DNA of 38,378 bases, taken from an uncultured Bacteroidales bacterium. GTDB taxonomy: Bacteria; Bacteroidota; Bacteroidia; Bacteroidales; UBA932. Shown piece after piece: positions 26,041 to 34,440 of this stretch (the stretch's first letter is position 1; every line of letters begins with the position of its first letter). The DNA lies in assembly GCA_947165305.1 (NCBI GenBank), contig CAMUZW010000004.1:1-38378 (forward strand), read 5' to 3'. The position numbers and the translations under genes were made by a program. The notes beneath the pieces were generated by a model, which did no database searches, was not told the origin of the DNA, and worked only from the letters and a program-made list of their open reading frames with translations.

Positions 26041-27240
26041 CTAGAACATCGACTGCTCAAAGACAAAAACGAACTGTCCGTAGCGGTTGACGACGCCTAC
26101 CAGTCCGGACGGGCTGTCATTACTATAAGCGGTAAAGTAGCCTTCTTTGTTAAGGTTTTCAATCATCTTGTTGCTGGCATCCTTGAAGATGATATTCCCT
26201 TTGAGGTCCAGGATATAATTGAAATAGTAGCTGCACGCGAATCCGCCTTCCCTGTTGATGACGGGGAAGCGGGCTTCGATGGTTTTGACGGTCTTGAACT
26301 CCTTGTCTACAAGTACCGTCATATTCTCGTTGCCCACATAACATAAGCCATCGACAAAATCGCCCACCTTGCCGGAGCCGTTCAAATTAAAAACTTGCAA
26401 TATATTGCCGCTCCGGTCAAGGGCAGCGTAGTTGTGCTCATTCCAGTTGCTGTTCTGCAGCATGACGAAGGTCACGTCTTCGTGGAAATCGCGGGGCTCG
26501 TTATGGAACTTGGAGGCCAGCACGTACTCGCCTTTCGTATTGATGAACCCCCAGGTGCCGTTCTCTTCCTTCTGGACGGCGGCCAGTCCTTCGCTGAAGT
26601 CATGCACCTTGCTGAATTGCGGCTGAATGACAATGCTTCCGTTCTTATTGATGAAACCCCACTTTTCCTTGGCATAATCGTAGTAAGCGCTCAGATTATC
26701 GCGGAAAGGCCTTGGCGCGTACAACGGGGAAAAAGGTCTGGTTATCGTCGCCTTCAGGTTAGGGTAGACAATGGCCCCGGAAGTATTGATATATACCCTG
26801 ACAGTCGACATAGTCCCCGTAGGGGTAAAACGGATCGTCGCGAGACCGTCGACAAACTGCCCCGATGTCGTCAGTCCGCTTCCGAATTTCTTTTTAATCT
26901 CCTTTCCGTTCCGGTCTATGATAACCAGCGAGCCGTCCTGCAGGTCGATTCCCAGGACGTAGCCATCGTTAAACTCTCCGCTGCAGTGCAGGTTATTTGA
27001 GAGAATATTCCCCTTCTCGTCCAAAAGAGACCATGTCATCCTGGACTTGTCATATAGCTCGTTGTTGACGAACAGACGGCCTTCGGAATACGGTCCGATT
27101 CCACTTGTCTGATACCATTCGGTGGGGAGTTTGCTGACTTGTATCTTTATCGTCTCCGGCGTGGTGACAAAAGGCTGTGCATGAGAAAGAGACGTGACCA
27201 TTGCGATAAGCAGTGCGGATAACAGATTTTTTTTGAGCAT
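26041..27240 (-). CDS. Exported WG-repeat protein, unknown function
   Basis: The 399-residue product has a signal peptide (LLSALLIAMVTSLSHA, cut before QPF) and no lipobox. WG (KWG beta-repeat) motifs are seen in the middle: KWGFINKNGSIVIQPQFSKV followed by DFSEGLAAVQ, then TWGFINTKGEYVLASKF. More degenerate repeats lie on either side (LLDEKGNIL, IIDRNGKEIKKKFGSGL, NILDLKG-like). WG repeats form beta-rich scaffolds of unknown use that are common in Bacteroidota. The gene stands alone on this strand with its own promoter. Its DNA looks richer in A+T than its neighbours, which may point to a separate origin. Confidence 0.85.
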   Translation of the reverse strand: MLKKNLLSALLIAMVTSLSHAQPFVTTPETIKIQVSKLPTEWYQTSGIGPYSEGRLFVNNELYDKSRMTWSLLDEKGNILSNNLHCSGEFNDGYVLGIDLQDGSLVIIDRNGKEIKKKFGSGLTTSGQFVDGLATIRFTPTGTMSTVRVYINTSGAIVYPNLKATITRPFSPLYAPRPFRDNLSAYYDYAKEKWGFINKNGSIVIQPQFSKVHDFSEGLAAVQKEENGTWGFINTKGEYVLASKFHNEPRDFHEDVTFVMLQNSNWNEHNYAALDRSGNILQVFNLNGSGKVGDFVDGLCYVGNENMTVLVDKEFKTVKTIEARFPVINREGGFACSYYFNYILDLKGNIIFKDASNKMIENLNKEGYFTAYSNDSPSGLVGVVNRYGQFVFVFEQSMF

Positions 27241-27276
27241 AGTACGGTGTTTTAAGATACGTTCTTTTTATAAGGG

Positions 27277-27284
27277 CAAAGATA
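27277..27284 (-). promoter_or_regulatory. -7 element for the WG-repeat gene
   Basis: Read on the - strand this is TATCTTTG, a perfect TAnnTTTG, 36 nt before the start codon. A TTG lies about 21 nt upstream, so the -33 part is weaker. Confidence 0.6.
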
Positions 27285-27351
27285 CATTTTTCCCGGAAAT
27301 GAATGCAATTTTTTCCAGATTCTTCGCTCCCTTGAAACGTGGAAGCCGGAT

Positions 27352-27382
27352 TTTGATTTTTGTCAGAATAAACATATTTTTG
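27352..27382 (+). promoter_or_regulatory. Promoter of the GH97 gene cluster
   Basis: TTTG at 27352-27355 and TATTTTTG at 27375-27382 are separated by exactly 19 nt and match the Bacteroidota -33/-7 consensus. The start codon is 31 nt downstream. It is divergent from the WG-repeat promoter. Confidence 0.75.
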
Positions 27383-27413
27383 TAAAAGGAATTCTTCTTA
27401 AAGCAATACTACC

Positions 27414-29414
27414 ATGAAACGGTTCAAATCCATAATGCTGTTATTGCTGCTCGCCTGCAGCACGGCCGTTGCGGCGCCGAAAAAGGATGTGCAGAGGCTG
27501 GCGTCTCCGGACGGGAAACTCGTGCTCGAGGTGAATGTGGGGCAGGCAGTCACCTGGTCGCTTTCGCGGGAAGGGGTGACCGTCCTAGAGCCGTCCGCCA
27601 TTTCGATGACTTTGGAGGACGGTACAGTCTTCGGCCGGAATGAAACGCCCCGGAAGGTCTCCTTCAAAGAAGTGAAAAAGTCGGTCCTGACGCCGGTCTA
27701 TTACAAGAAGGCCCGTGTCCCGGAGGCCTACCGGGAGATGACGCTCGGCTTCAGGGAGTTCAGCCTTGTTTTCCGCGCGTATGATGAAGGCGTGGCCTAT
27801 CGTTTCGTCGCCGGAAAGAAGGCGCCCTTCAAGGTCGTTTCCGAGCAGGCGGGTTTCCGCTTCCCCGGCGACCCGGAGGCTTTCATCCCTTATACGCACA
27901 AACGCAAGAATGCATACGACAGCGAGTTCTTCTCCTCCTTCGAGAGCCAGTACGTCCATCAGAAGCTCTCCGGCTGGGAGAAGGGCCGGATGGCCTTCCT
28001 CCCGGTTACGGTCGAAGGACCGGACGGCCTGAAGGTCTGCCTGACGGAGAGCGACCTCCTGGACTATCCCGGCATGTACCTCTCCAACGCCGACAAGGAT
28101 TCTGCGCTGGAAGCGCTGTTCGCTCCCTTTCCGCGGATTATCCAGCAGGGGGGGCACAATATGCTGCAGGGCCTGGTAAAAGAGACGGAAAAATACATTG
28201 CCGAAGCGGCTGCCGGGGAAGCCTTCCCGTGGCGGATCGCGATCGTGGCGGAGGAAGACAAGGACCTGCTCGACAGCGACCTTCCATGGCTGCTGGGAAC
28301 GCCTCCTGCAAAGGGATCCGACTTCAGCTGGGTGAAGCCCGGCAAAGTCGCGTGGGACTGGTGGAATGACTGGAATCTGCGCGGCGTGGATTTCCCCGCC
28401 GGCATCAACAACGAGACCTACGAATACTATATCGACTTCGCGGCCGGCCATGGGATCGAATACGTGATCCTGGACGAGGGCTGGGCCGTCAACGGGAAGG
28501 CCGACCTCTTCCGGGTCGTCCCCGAGATCGACCTGCAGCGGCTTGTCGATTATGGCGCGGCGCGGGGTGTCGGCATCATTCTCTGGGCGGGCTACTGGGC
28601 CTTTAACAAAGATATCGAGCGGGCCTGCAAGGTCTACTCGGAGATGGGCGTGAAAGGCTTCAAGGTTGACTTCATGGACCGTGACGACCAGCCGATGGTG
28701 CAGTTCTACCGCCGTTCGGCCGAGATCGCGGCGAAGTATCATCTGATGCTCGATTTCCACGGGGCCTTCAAGCCGGCCGGCCTGCAGCGCACCTGGCCCA
28801 ACGTGATCAATTTCGAAGGCGTCTTCGGCCTCGAGAATGCCAAATGGGGCAAACCGGGAGAACTCGACCTCGTGACCTATGACGTGACGATTCCGTTCGT
28901 CCGTCTGGTCGCCGGCCCTGCGGACTATACCCAGGGCGCGATGCGGAATGCGACCCGCTCCGGCTATCATCCTGTCTACTCAGAGCCTATGTCGCAGGGA
29001 ACCCGCTGCCGCCAGCTGGCGGAATACGTCGTATTCTACGCCCCCCTCACGATGCTCTGCGACAGCCCTTCCAATTACCTGCAGGAGGAGGAGTGCCTCC
29101 GGTTCATATCTTCCGTCCCGACGGTCTGGGACGAGACCCTTCCGCTCGACGGCAAGGCAGGGGAGTATGTGGCCGTCGCCCGCCGGAAGGGAGATGCCTG
29201 GTATGTGGGTGCCCTGACGGACTGGTCGGCGCGCGAGCTGACGCTGGACCTGTCGTTCGCCGGTCCCGGACGGAAAATGGAAATCTTTCGGGACGGCGTC
29301 AATGCCGGACGCTCGGCTCAGGATTATAAGCGCGAGGAAGCCGTTCTTCCCGCGGATGGGAAATTCTCTTGCAAGATGGCCCCCGGCGGCGGCTGGGTGG
29401 CGGTAATACGATAA
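27414..29414 (+). CDS. Glycoside hydrolase family 97 enzyme, probable retaining alpha-galactosidase type
   Basis: GH97 contains alpha-glucosidases (SusB, inverting) and alpha-galactosidases (retaining). The 666-residue product is normal for the family. It has a signal peptide ending near AVAA; an internal LLAC could alternatively serve as a lipobox. The N-terminal beta-sandwich covers about residues 28-290 (SPDGKLVLEVNVGQAVTWSL). The (beta/alpha)8 barrel follows (VAWDWWNDWNLRGVDF, YVILDEGWA). A C-terminal beta domain ends in APGGGWVAVIR. In the barrel, GFKVDFMDRDDQ places Asp419 where retaining members have their nucleophile, and Glu474 in VFGLEN sits 55 residues later, as I recall for the acid/base pair of the Bacteroides enzyme. 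Alpha-galactosidase activity is therefore favoured but not proven. Confidence 0.9.
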   Translation: MKRFKSIMLLLLLACSTAVAAPKKDVQRLASPDGKLVLEVNVGQAVTWSLSREGVTVLEPSAISMTLEDGTVFGRNETPRKVSFKEVKKSVLTPVYYKKARVPEAYREMTLGFREFSLVFRAYDEGVAYRFVAGKKAPFKVVSEQAGFRFPGDPEAFIPYTHKRKNAYDSEFFSSFESQYVHQKLSGWEKGRMAFLPVTVEGPDGLKVCLTESDLLDYPGMYLSNADKDSALEALFAPFPRIIQQGGHNMLQGLVKETEKYIAEAAAGEAFPWRIAIVAEEDKDLLDSDLPWLLGTPPAKGSDFSWVKPGKVAWDWWNDWNLRGVDFPAGINNETYEYYIDFAAGHGIEYVILDEGWAVNGKADLFRVVPEIDLQRLVDYGAARGVGIILWAGYWAFNKDIERACKVYSEMGVKGFKVDFMDRDDQPMVQFYRRSAEIAAKYHLMLDFHGAFKPAGLQRTWPNVINFEGVFGLENAKWGKPGELDLVTYDVTIPFVRLVAGPADYTQGAMRNATRSGYHPVYSEPMSQGTRCRQLAEYVVFYAPLTMLCDSPSNYLQEEECLRFISSVPTVWDETLPLDGKAGEYVAVARRKGDAWYVGALTDWSARELTLDLSFAGPGRKMEIFRDGVNAGRSAQDYKREEAVLPADGKFSCKMAPGGGWVAVIR

Positions 29415-29417
29415 CAT

Positions 29418-31136
29418 ATGAGAAAGTTTGCACTGATCTTCGCCCTGTTTCTCACCGTTCCCCTTTGGGGATGGGAGCGCGAACCCCTCTGGCCCAAGGG
29501 CAAAATGCCCGATACGCAGCCGGGACAGACTGCGGTGATGACCGATGAGGCGAAGGCCCCCGGATATAACCCGGACAACTACCGGATGCCCTATCTGGAA
29601 TGGTATGAGGCACCCTCTCCTGCCCTCGACAAGGATGTCTGCATGATCTTGATTTCCGGCGGAGGATACAACAACACCTGCGATTACAAGCTGATCAAAC
29701 TGTGGCGCGAGACCTTTACGGCTCTCGGCGTGCAGTGTGTCAGTCTCGTGTACCGCACGCCGCGGCCGGAAGGGCTGCCTATTTTCCAGACTGCCTGGGA
29801 GGATGGCCAGCGGGCCGTGCGGATGGTGCGGAGCGAGGCAGAGAAGCGGGGATTCGATCCCGAGAAGATCGGTGTCATCGGGATGTCGGCCGGTTCACAT
29901 CTGGGCCTGCTGCTTGCCGCTAATTCGGAAACGCCTGCCTATCAATGGGTTGATAAGGTCGATAATTACGACTGTCATATCAACTGGGCCATCCTCAATG
30001 CGCCCGCATACGTGACGACGGACGGAGAGAAGGGGACCAAGGCAACCCGTGAGGGGTATGGTGCAGATGTCGCATTGAGCAGCGTATTTAAATTCGACAG
30101 CCATACCTGCCCGATGAGCCTGCATCACGGGGGGATGGATCCCTATTCGCCGAACGGCTCCACGCAGGTGTACCGGGTGCTCCGCCGTCTCGGGATTCCC
30201 GCCGAACTGCACCTTTATCCCAACAAGAAGCACGGTGCGTACGGTCTGGACCGGGCCATCGAATTCATGACCCAGATGGGTTATCTCGGGCCCGTGCAGC
30301 CGGAGGAAAAGCTGATGGACCGCTTCACCTCCGATGCCGACCGGGCGGAATGCATCCGCGAGGAAATCTGGCCGGAGGGGAAAATGCCCTCCGCGCAGGA
30401 GCATCAGTGTCATCCCTATATCGAGTGGCACATTCCCGCGGTACGGAAGACGGATGCCATCCAGATCATTTACTCAGGAGGAGGCTATCAGGGAAACAAG
30501 CCGGAAGATTTCGAGGTGACGCCGGCCAGGCGATATCTCAATGCAAAGGGCGTTACGGTGGTGACGATGAAATACCGTACCCCGCGTCCACAGGGACTTG
30601 CCAAGCATACCACGGCATGGCAGGACCTGCAGCGGGCCATCCGCGTCGTCCGGAGCGAAGCGGCTGCCCGGGGACTCAACCCCGACAAGATCGGCATCAT
30701 GGGCTCCTCAGCCGGCGGTCACCTGACCCTGATGGGTGTAACGTCGTCCAGACATCAGTCCTATCAGCCCATTGACAAAATCGACAAACTCTCCTGCAAG
30801 GTGCAGTGGGGCATCGGCATCTACCCGGCCTATGCCCTGACGGACGGGATTGACCGGCACAACACGACCGGCGGGAATGATGATTCTGCCCGTCTTGTTC
30901 CGGAATTTTCCTTTGACCTGGATACAGCGCCGATGCTCCTGATCCACGGCGATGCCGACAAGTGGGCTGCGATGAATTCGGTAAAAGTGTGGGAGAAGAT
31001 GCGGGCGATGGGTATCCAGTGCGAACTCCATACCCTGGCGCTCCGTCCGCATTGCTTCCAGCGCCAGGCTTCACCCGGCACCGGCAGTTATACCTGGATG
31101 GACCGGATCGGAGAATATTTAGAATCGTATTTTTAA
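29418..31136 (+). CDS. Tandem alpha/beta-hydrolase (two esterase domains in one protein)
   Basis: The 572-residue exported product has a signal peptide ending near PLWGWE and two homologous alpha/beta-hydrolase domains. Domain 1 (about residues 20-290) has an oxyanion segment ISGGGYNNTC, the nucleophile elbow GMSAGSH with Ser157, HGGMDPYSP for the acid, and KKHGAYG for the histidine. Domain 2 (about 310-572) repeats this with YSGGGYQGN, GSSAGGH with Ser431, HGDADKW and RPHCFQR. Both share YRTPRP(E/Q)GL, W(E/Q)D-QRA-R-VRSEA and (P/D)KIG. Such domains are often acetylxylan or feruloyl esterase-like. It starts 3 nt after the GH97 gene. The double-domain layout suggests an internal gene duplication with both active sites kept. 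Confidence 0.88.
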   Translation: MRKFALIFALFLTVPLWGWEREPLWPKGKMPDTQPGQTAVMTDEAKAPGYNPDNYRMPYLEWYEAPSPALDKDVCMILISGGGYNNTCDYKLIKLWRETFTALGVQCVSLVYRTPRPEGLPIFQTAWEDGQRAVRMVRSEAEKRGFDPEKIGVIGMSAGSHLGLLLAANSETPAYQWVDKVDNYDCHINWAILNAPAYVTTDGEKGTKATREGYGADVALSSVFKFDSHTCPMSLHHGGMDPYSPNGSTQVYRVLRRLGIPAELHLYPNKKHGAYGLDRAIEFMTQMGYLGPVQPEEKLMDRFTSDADRAECIREEIWPEGKMPSAQEHQCHPYIEWHIPAVRKTDAIQIIYSGGGYQGNKPEDFEVTPARRYLNAKGVTVVTMKYRTPRPQGLAKHTTAWQDLQRAIRVVRSEAAARGLNPDKIGIMGSSAGGHLTLMGVTSSRHQSYQPIDKIDKLSCKVQWGIGIYPAYALTDGIDRHNTTGGNDDSARLVPEFSFDLDTAPMLLIHGDADKWAAMNSVKVWEKMRAMGIQCELHTLALRPHCFQRQASPGTGSYTWMDRIGEYLESYF

Positions 31137-31156
31137 AGAATATCAATTAGAAAAAT

Positions 31157-32446
31157 ATGAGAATAAACAAATGGATTATTGTAGCGGTGTTCCTGGCGTG
31201 GAGCATCGGCGTTGGGGCACAGCGGACGGGCGTCCGCGAGGAGGTCCGCTCCGACTGGAACAAATGCTCCGGCCTCGACTGCGTGTACGACTTCTCGCCC
31301 AAGGCGTCGACGCCTGCCCCGAAAGGGTATGAGGCGACCTATATCAGCCATTACGGCCGCCATGGTTCCCGCTATGCCTATACGGCCAAGGCCTATACCA
31401 TACCGCTGGAAATGCTTCGTGAAGGCGCCGAAAAGGGCAACCTGACCCCTTATGGCGAATCTCTGCTGAAGGAACTGGAAGCCTTCTGGAAGAAGGCCGA
31501 ACACCGGGTCGGCGACCTGACTCCGCTCGGCTGGGAACAGCATCAGCGGATTGCGGAGCAGATGGTTGCCGCATATCCCAAGGCCTTCGGAAAGGGGAGC
31601 CGGGTGGACGCCTGCTCTTCCGCCTCCGTCCGTTCCATTATGAGTATGTCGTCCGAGGTGGCGGCATTTGCCCGAAAGGCCCCCAAAGCGGTTGTCTATG
31701 CCCATCAGGGCGATCTGGACATCCAGGCCACCCGTCCCAATCTCGGCAAGAACCCGTTCCGCTACAAGGGCCCTTCCATCGCTTTCCCGTACGGGGAGAC
31801 TTCCGAGGCGTTCTTCCATCGTCGTTTCCCGGGGTATAAGGATGTTCTGGGACGGCTGTTCATCGATCCGACCCGCTGCCTGGGCGACCGTGAGCCGTGC
31901 GATGTATTCTTTCATCTTTACATGCTCGTCGGCGGGATGCAGAGCCTTCCCGAAGACCTCCGGCTCGACCTGAAGGGCCTGTTCTCGGTGGACGAATATG
32001 CGACGATGTGGGAGGTGGACAATTATATCCGTTTCAAGGAATACCATAAGTACCAGACGTCCTGCTGCTCGATCATCGACGACATCATCGCCAAGGCGGA
32101 TGAAAGGCTTGCCTCCGGGGAGCGCGGCGCAGACCTGCGCTTCGGCCACGACCACGTGATGATGGCGCTGATGATGCTCATGGACCTGGATGACTTCGGC
32201 CATTTCCCGGAGGACCCGGATGACCTGGCGTATTGGTTCCAGACCTTCCGGAGCCCGATGGGAACGAACTTCCAGCTGGTCTTCTATACGCCGAAACGCG
32301 GGAACGGTGATGTCCTCGTGAAGCTCGTTCACAATGGCGAAGAGGCCCGCCTGGGGCAGCTCCCTTCCGTGCAGGGTCCTTATTACAAATGGACGGACGT
32401 GCGGGAATATCTCAAGGATCGCACGGCTCCCTATGTCACAAGGTAA
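31157..32446 (+). CDS. Histidine acid phosphatase (branch 2, phytase/MINPP-like), exported
   Basis: Branch-2 histidine phosphatases remove phosphate from phosphomonoesters such as inositol phosphates or sugar phosphates. The 429-residue product has a signal peptide (IIVAVFLAWSIGVGA, cut before QRT). The catalytic RHG motif is in ISHYGRHGSR (Arg68, His69). The second catalytic pair is in RFGHDHVMM (His331, Asp332), an HD form as in phytases and acid phosphatases; MINPP enzymes have HAE. It follows the tandem esterase by 20 nt and is the last gene of this + strand group. Its stop is only 2 nt from the stop of the convergent FAD gene, with no terminator between them. Confidence 0.88.
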   Translation: MRINKWIIVAVFLAWSIGVGAQRTGVREEVRSDWNKCSGLDCVYDFSPKASTPAPKGYEATYISHYGRHGSRYAYTAKAYTIPLEMLREGAEKGNLTPYGESLLKELEAFWKKAEHRVGDLTPLGWEQHQRIAEQMVAAYPKAFGKGSRVDACSSASVRSIMSMSSEVAAFARKAPKAVVYAHQGDLDIQATRPNLGKNPFRYKGPSIAFPYGETSEAFFHRRFPGYKDVLGRLFIDPTRCLGDREPCDVFFHLYMLVGGMQSLPEDLRLDLKGLFSVDEYATMWEVDNYIRFKEYHKYQTSCCSIIDDIIAKADERLASGERGADLRFGHDHVMMALMMLMDLDDFGHFPEDPDDLAYWFQTFRSPMGTNFQLVFYTPKRGNGDVLVKLVHNGEEARLGQLPSVQGPYYKWTDVREYLKDRTAPYVTR

Positions 32447-32448
32447 GG

Positions 32449-34395
32449 CTATCCGTCCCGGCGCACCAGAAGGATGCAGTCGGCCCGGAGGGGTTTGCCG
32501 GAAGTTCCGCCGGTAAGGGATACCGTCACGGAGTCGCCGATTTCGAACTCCCCGAGCGGAGCCCAGTCTCCTTTCATCTGACCGTCAAGCGGGACTTCCC
32601 GTGCATTGACGGTTACTTCCCGGTCGCCGATGCGATAGGTCGTAACGGGTTCTACGTCGTCTACAAGGTTGAGATAGGAATAGACGGCATAGCGGCCGGG
32701 GTGGGGGACCGTTGTCGTAAAAACCATCGTTGCACCGGGGGCGCCGGTTTCGAGATATGACGGGCCGTAGCCGCGTTTGGACTTGATGCGGGCCCAGCCG
32801 TCCGGGACCTCCAGTGCGGAATCATCGATGAAGATATCCGGTACGGAACCATCCTGGAGCGGGTCGGATGCGATGGCTTCCCGGATTTCCTCCGCCGGGA
32901 CTTCCTGTACGGGGATGCCCCTCTCGATGGCGATGCCTGCGGCAAGGGATGCCACCTGCCCGAGAGTCATGAATACCGGCTCCATCCGGATGGAACCGAA
33001 GGCGATATGACTGGCCGAGACCGCGACGGGAACGACGAGGTTGGTGCATTCTCCCGCTGCCGGGACGATGCTCCTGTAGGCGATCGGCCACGGGCCCGGG
33101 ATGTTGATCTCCACGTTTCCTTCGTTTTTGACCCCGCCGTCGATGACCACGCGCCGGCAATTGTGGGAATCCATCTTGTAGGCGGCATAGCCGATGTAAT
33201 CGGGGACCTGCGTAAGCCCTTCGCAATCGGCCTGGGTGGCGACATAGTCCGAGACCATCCGCCGGCCTTCCCGCACGTAAAGCTGCGGCGTCCAGTGGCC
33301 GGAAGCGATGTATTCATCTTTCGGAAGACCCCATCGGGAGAATTCTTCCCGCAGTCCCTCCGGCACGCGGCTGTCTGTCATCATGAACCAGAGCAGCTCC
33401 AGGGTATAATCGGAATGGGCTTTGTAGATCTGGTAGCGGCCCGCATAGGAGGCTTCCAGATAGCCCGCGTTGCCGCCGATCATGTCGGTCGAGACGGCGC
33501 CGAAGTTGTTGACGTCCGTCTTCCGGCCCGGCATCGGACTCCAGATAAAATATGAAGTGTCGGCCGGCTGCGCCGCAATCAGGCGGGCAAGGAGCTCGAA
33601 CCGGGTCGAATCGTACCCTTCGGGGCGGCTGAGCGGAATCCGGTTCTCCAGGGAGTCCGTCAGGCAGAGCCTGAGGTTGTAGGCCTGCAGGAGCGAGTCT
33701 CCGGCGCCTTCTTTCGCCTCGCCGGCGGAAATTCCCGGCAGCAGCCCGCTCGCCGGGTCGCCGGGAACGAGATAGGGATCCACCCCGTCGGGGAACTGAT
33801 GGTAGCGGGAGAGATGGCTGCCGTTCCAGGATTCACCGTACGTATCCGCGGATTCCCTGCCCACGGCGTAGGAGACGCCGGCCGCCGGAAGCAGGTCGCC
33901 CTCGTAGCTGGCGTCGATGAAAACTTGGGCTTTGATGACCGGCCCGCGGCCTTTCACTTCTCCTTCCGGGGTGAGGCGGACCGTCCGCATGGATACGATG
34001 CGGCTGCCGTCCATTTCCAGCGCTTTCAGTCCTGTCTGCCTGAGTACTGTAATCCCGGGATGATCGAGATAGCCCTGATAGATTTCCGCGGCCGCTTTGG
34101 GCTCGAAAACCCAGCTTTCCAGCCGCCCGTAGCGTGTCCCCAGGTCCCGGTAGAATTGCCGCGACAGCCCCTGGACCACCTGCTTGTTGCCGATGTCGGT
34201 GCGGCCGAGCCCGCCCGTCGTGAGGCCGCCGATGTGTCCGGACGGTTCGACGACGATGACTTTGCGGCCGTCCAGCGCCGCGCTTCGGGCTGCGATGACG
34301 CCGGCGGAAGTGCCGCCGTAGATGCAGATGTCATATTCCGCCGTGCAGGCGGAGAGGAGAATTCCCGGTATCAGGATGCGCAGAAGTAATTTCAT
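32449..34395 (-). CDS. FAD-dependent oxidoreductase with golvesin-like C-terminal domain, lipoprotein
   Basis: The chosen start at 34395 gives 648 residues beginning MKLLLRILIPGILLSAC, a lipoprotein signal with Cys17. A longer in-frame start at 34422 would put non-signal residues in front and overlap the promoter. The FAD-binding Rossmann motif is YGGTSAGVIAARSAALDG (about residues 26-43), followed by VVEPSGHIGGLTTGGLGRTD. This is the FAD_oxidored (PF12831-type) family common in Bacteroidota glycan loci. From about residue 520 a beta-sandwich resembling golvesin or xanthan-lyase C-terminal domains follows (GYGPSYLETG; HPGRYAVYSYLN; ADCILLVRR). Its substrate is unknown; oxidation or elimination on a sugar is a guess. 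Own promoter upstream. Confidence 0.85.
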   Translation of the reverse strand: MKLLLRILIPGILLSACTAEYDICIYGGTSAGVIAARSAALDGRKVIVVEPSGHIGGLTTGGLGRTDIGNKQVVQGLSRQFYRDLGTRYGRLESWVFEPKAAAEIYQGYLDHPGITVLRQTGLKALEMDGSRIVSMRTVRLTPEGEVKGRGPVIKAQVFIDASYEGDLLPAAGVSYAVGRESADTYGESWNGSHLSRYHQFPDGVDPYLVPGDPASGLLPGISAGEAKEGAGDSLLQAYNLRLCLTDSLENRIPLSRPEGYDSTRFELLARLIAAQPADTSYFIWSPMPGRKTDVNNFGAVSTDMIGGNAGYLEASYAGRYQIYKAHSDYTLELLWFMMTDSRVPEGLREEFSRWGLPKDEYIASGHWTPQLYVREGRRMVSDYVATQADCEGLTQVPDYIGYAAYKMDSHNCRRVVIDGGVKNEGNVEINIPGPWPIAYRSIVPAAGECTNLVVPVAVSASHIAFGSIRMEPVFMTLGQVASLAAGIAIERGIPVQEVPAEEIREAIASDPLQDGSVPDIFIDDSALEVPDGWARIKSKRGYGPSYLETGAPGATMVFTTTVPHPGRYAVYSYLNLVDDVEPVTTYRIGDREVTVNAREVPLDGQMKGDWAPLGEFEIGDSVTVSLTGGTSGKPLRADCILLVRRDG

Positions 34396-34419
34396 GGAAG
34401 CACGGGTCTGTTGAGAATA

Positions 34420-34427
34420 CAAAGATA
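34420..34427 (-). promoter_or_regulatory. -7 element for the FAD-oxidoreductase gene
   Basis: On the - strand this reads TATCTTTG, a perfect TAnnTTTG, 24 nt before the start codon. No clear -33 TTTG is seen inside the end of the symporter gene. The gene may also be reached by read-through from the symporter. Confidence 0.55.
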
Positions 34428-34440
34428 CATAATAATTGGC

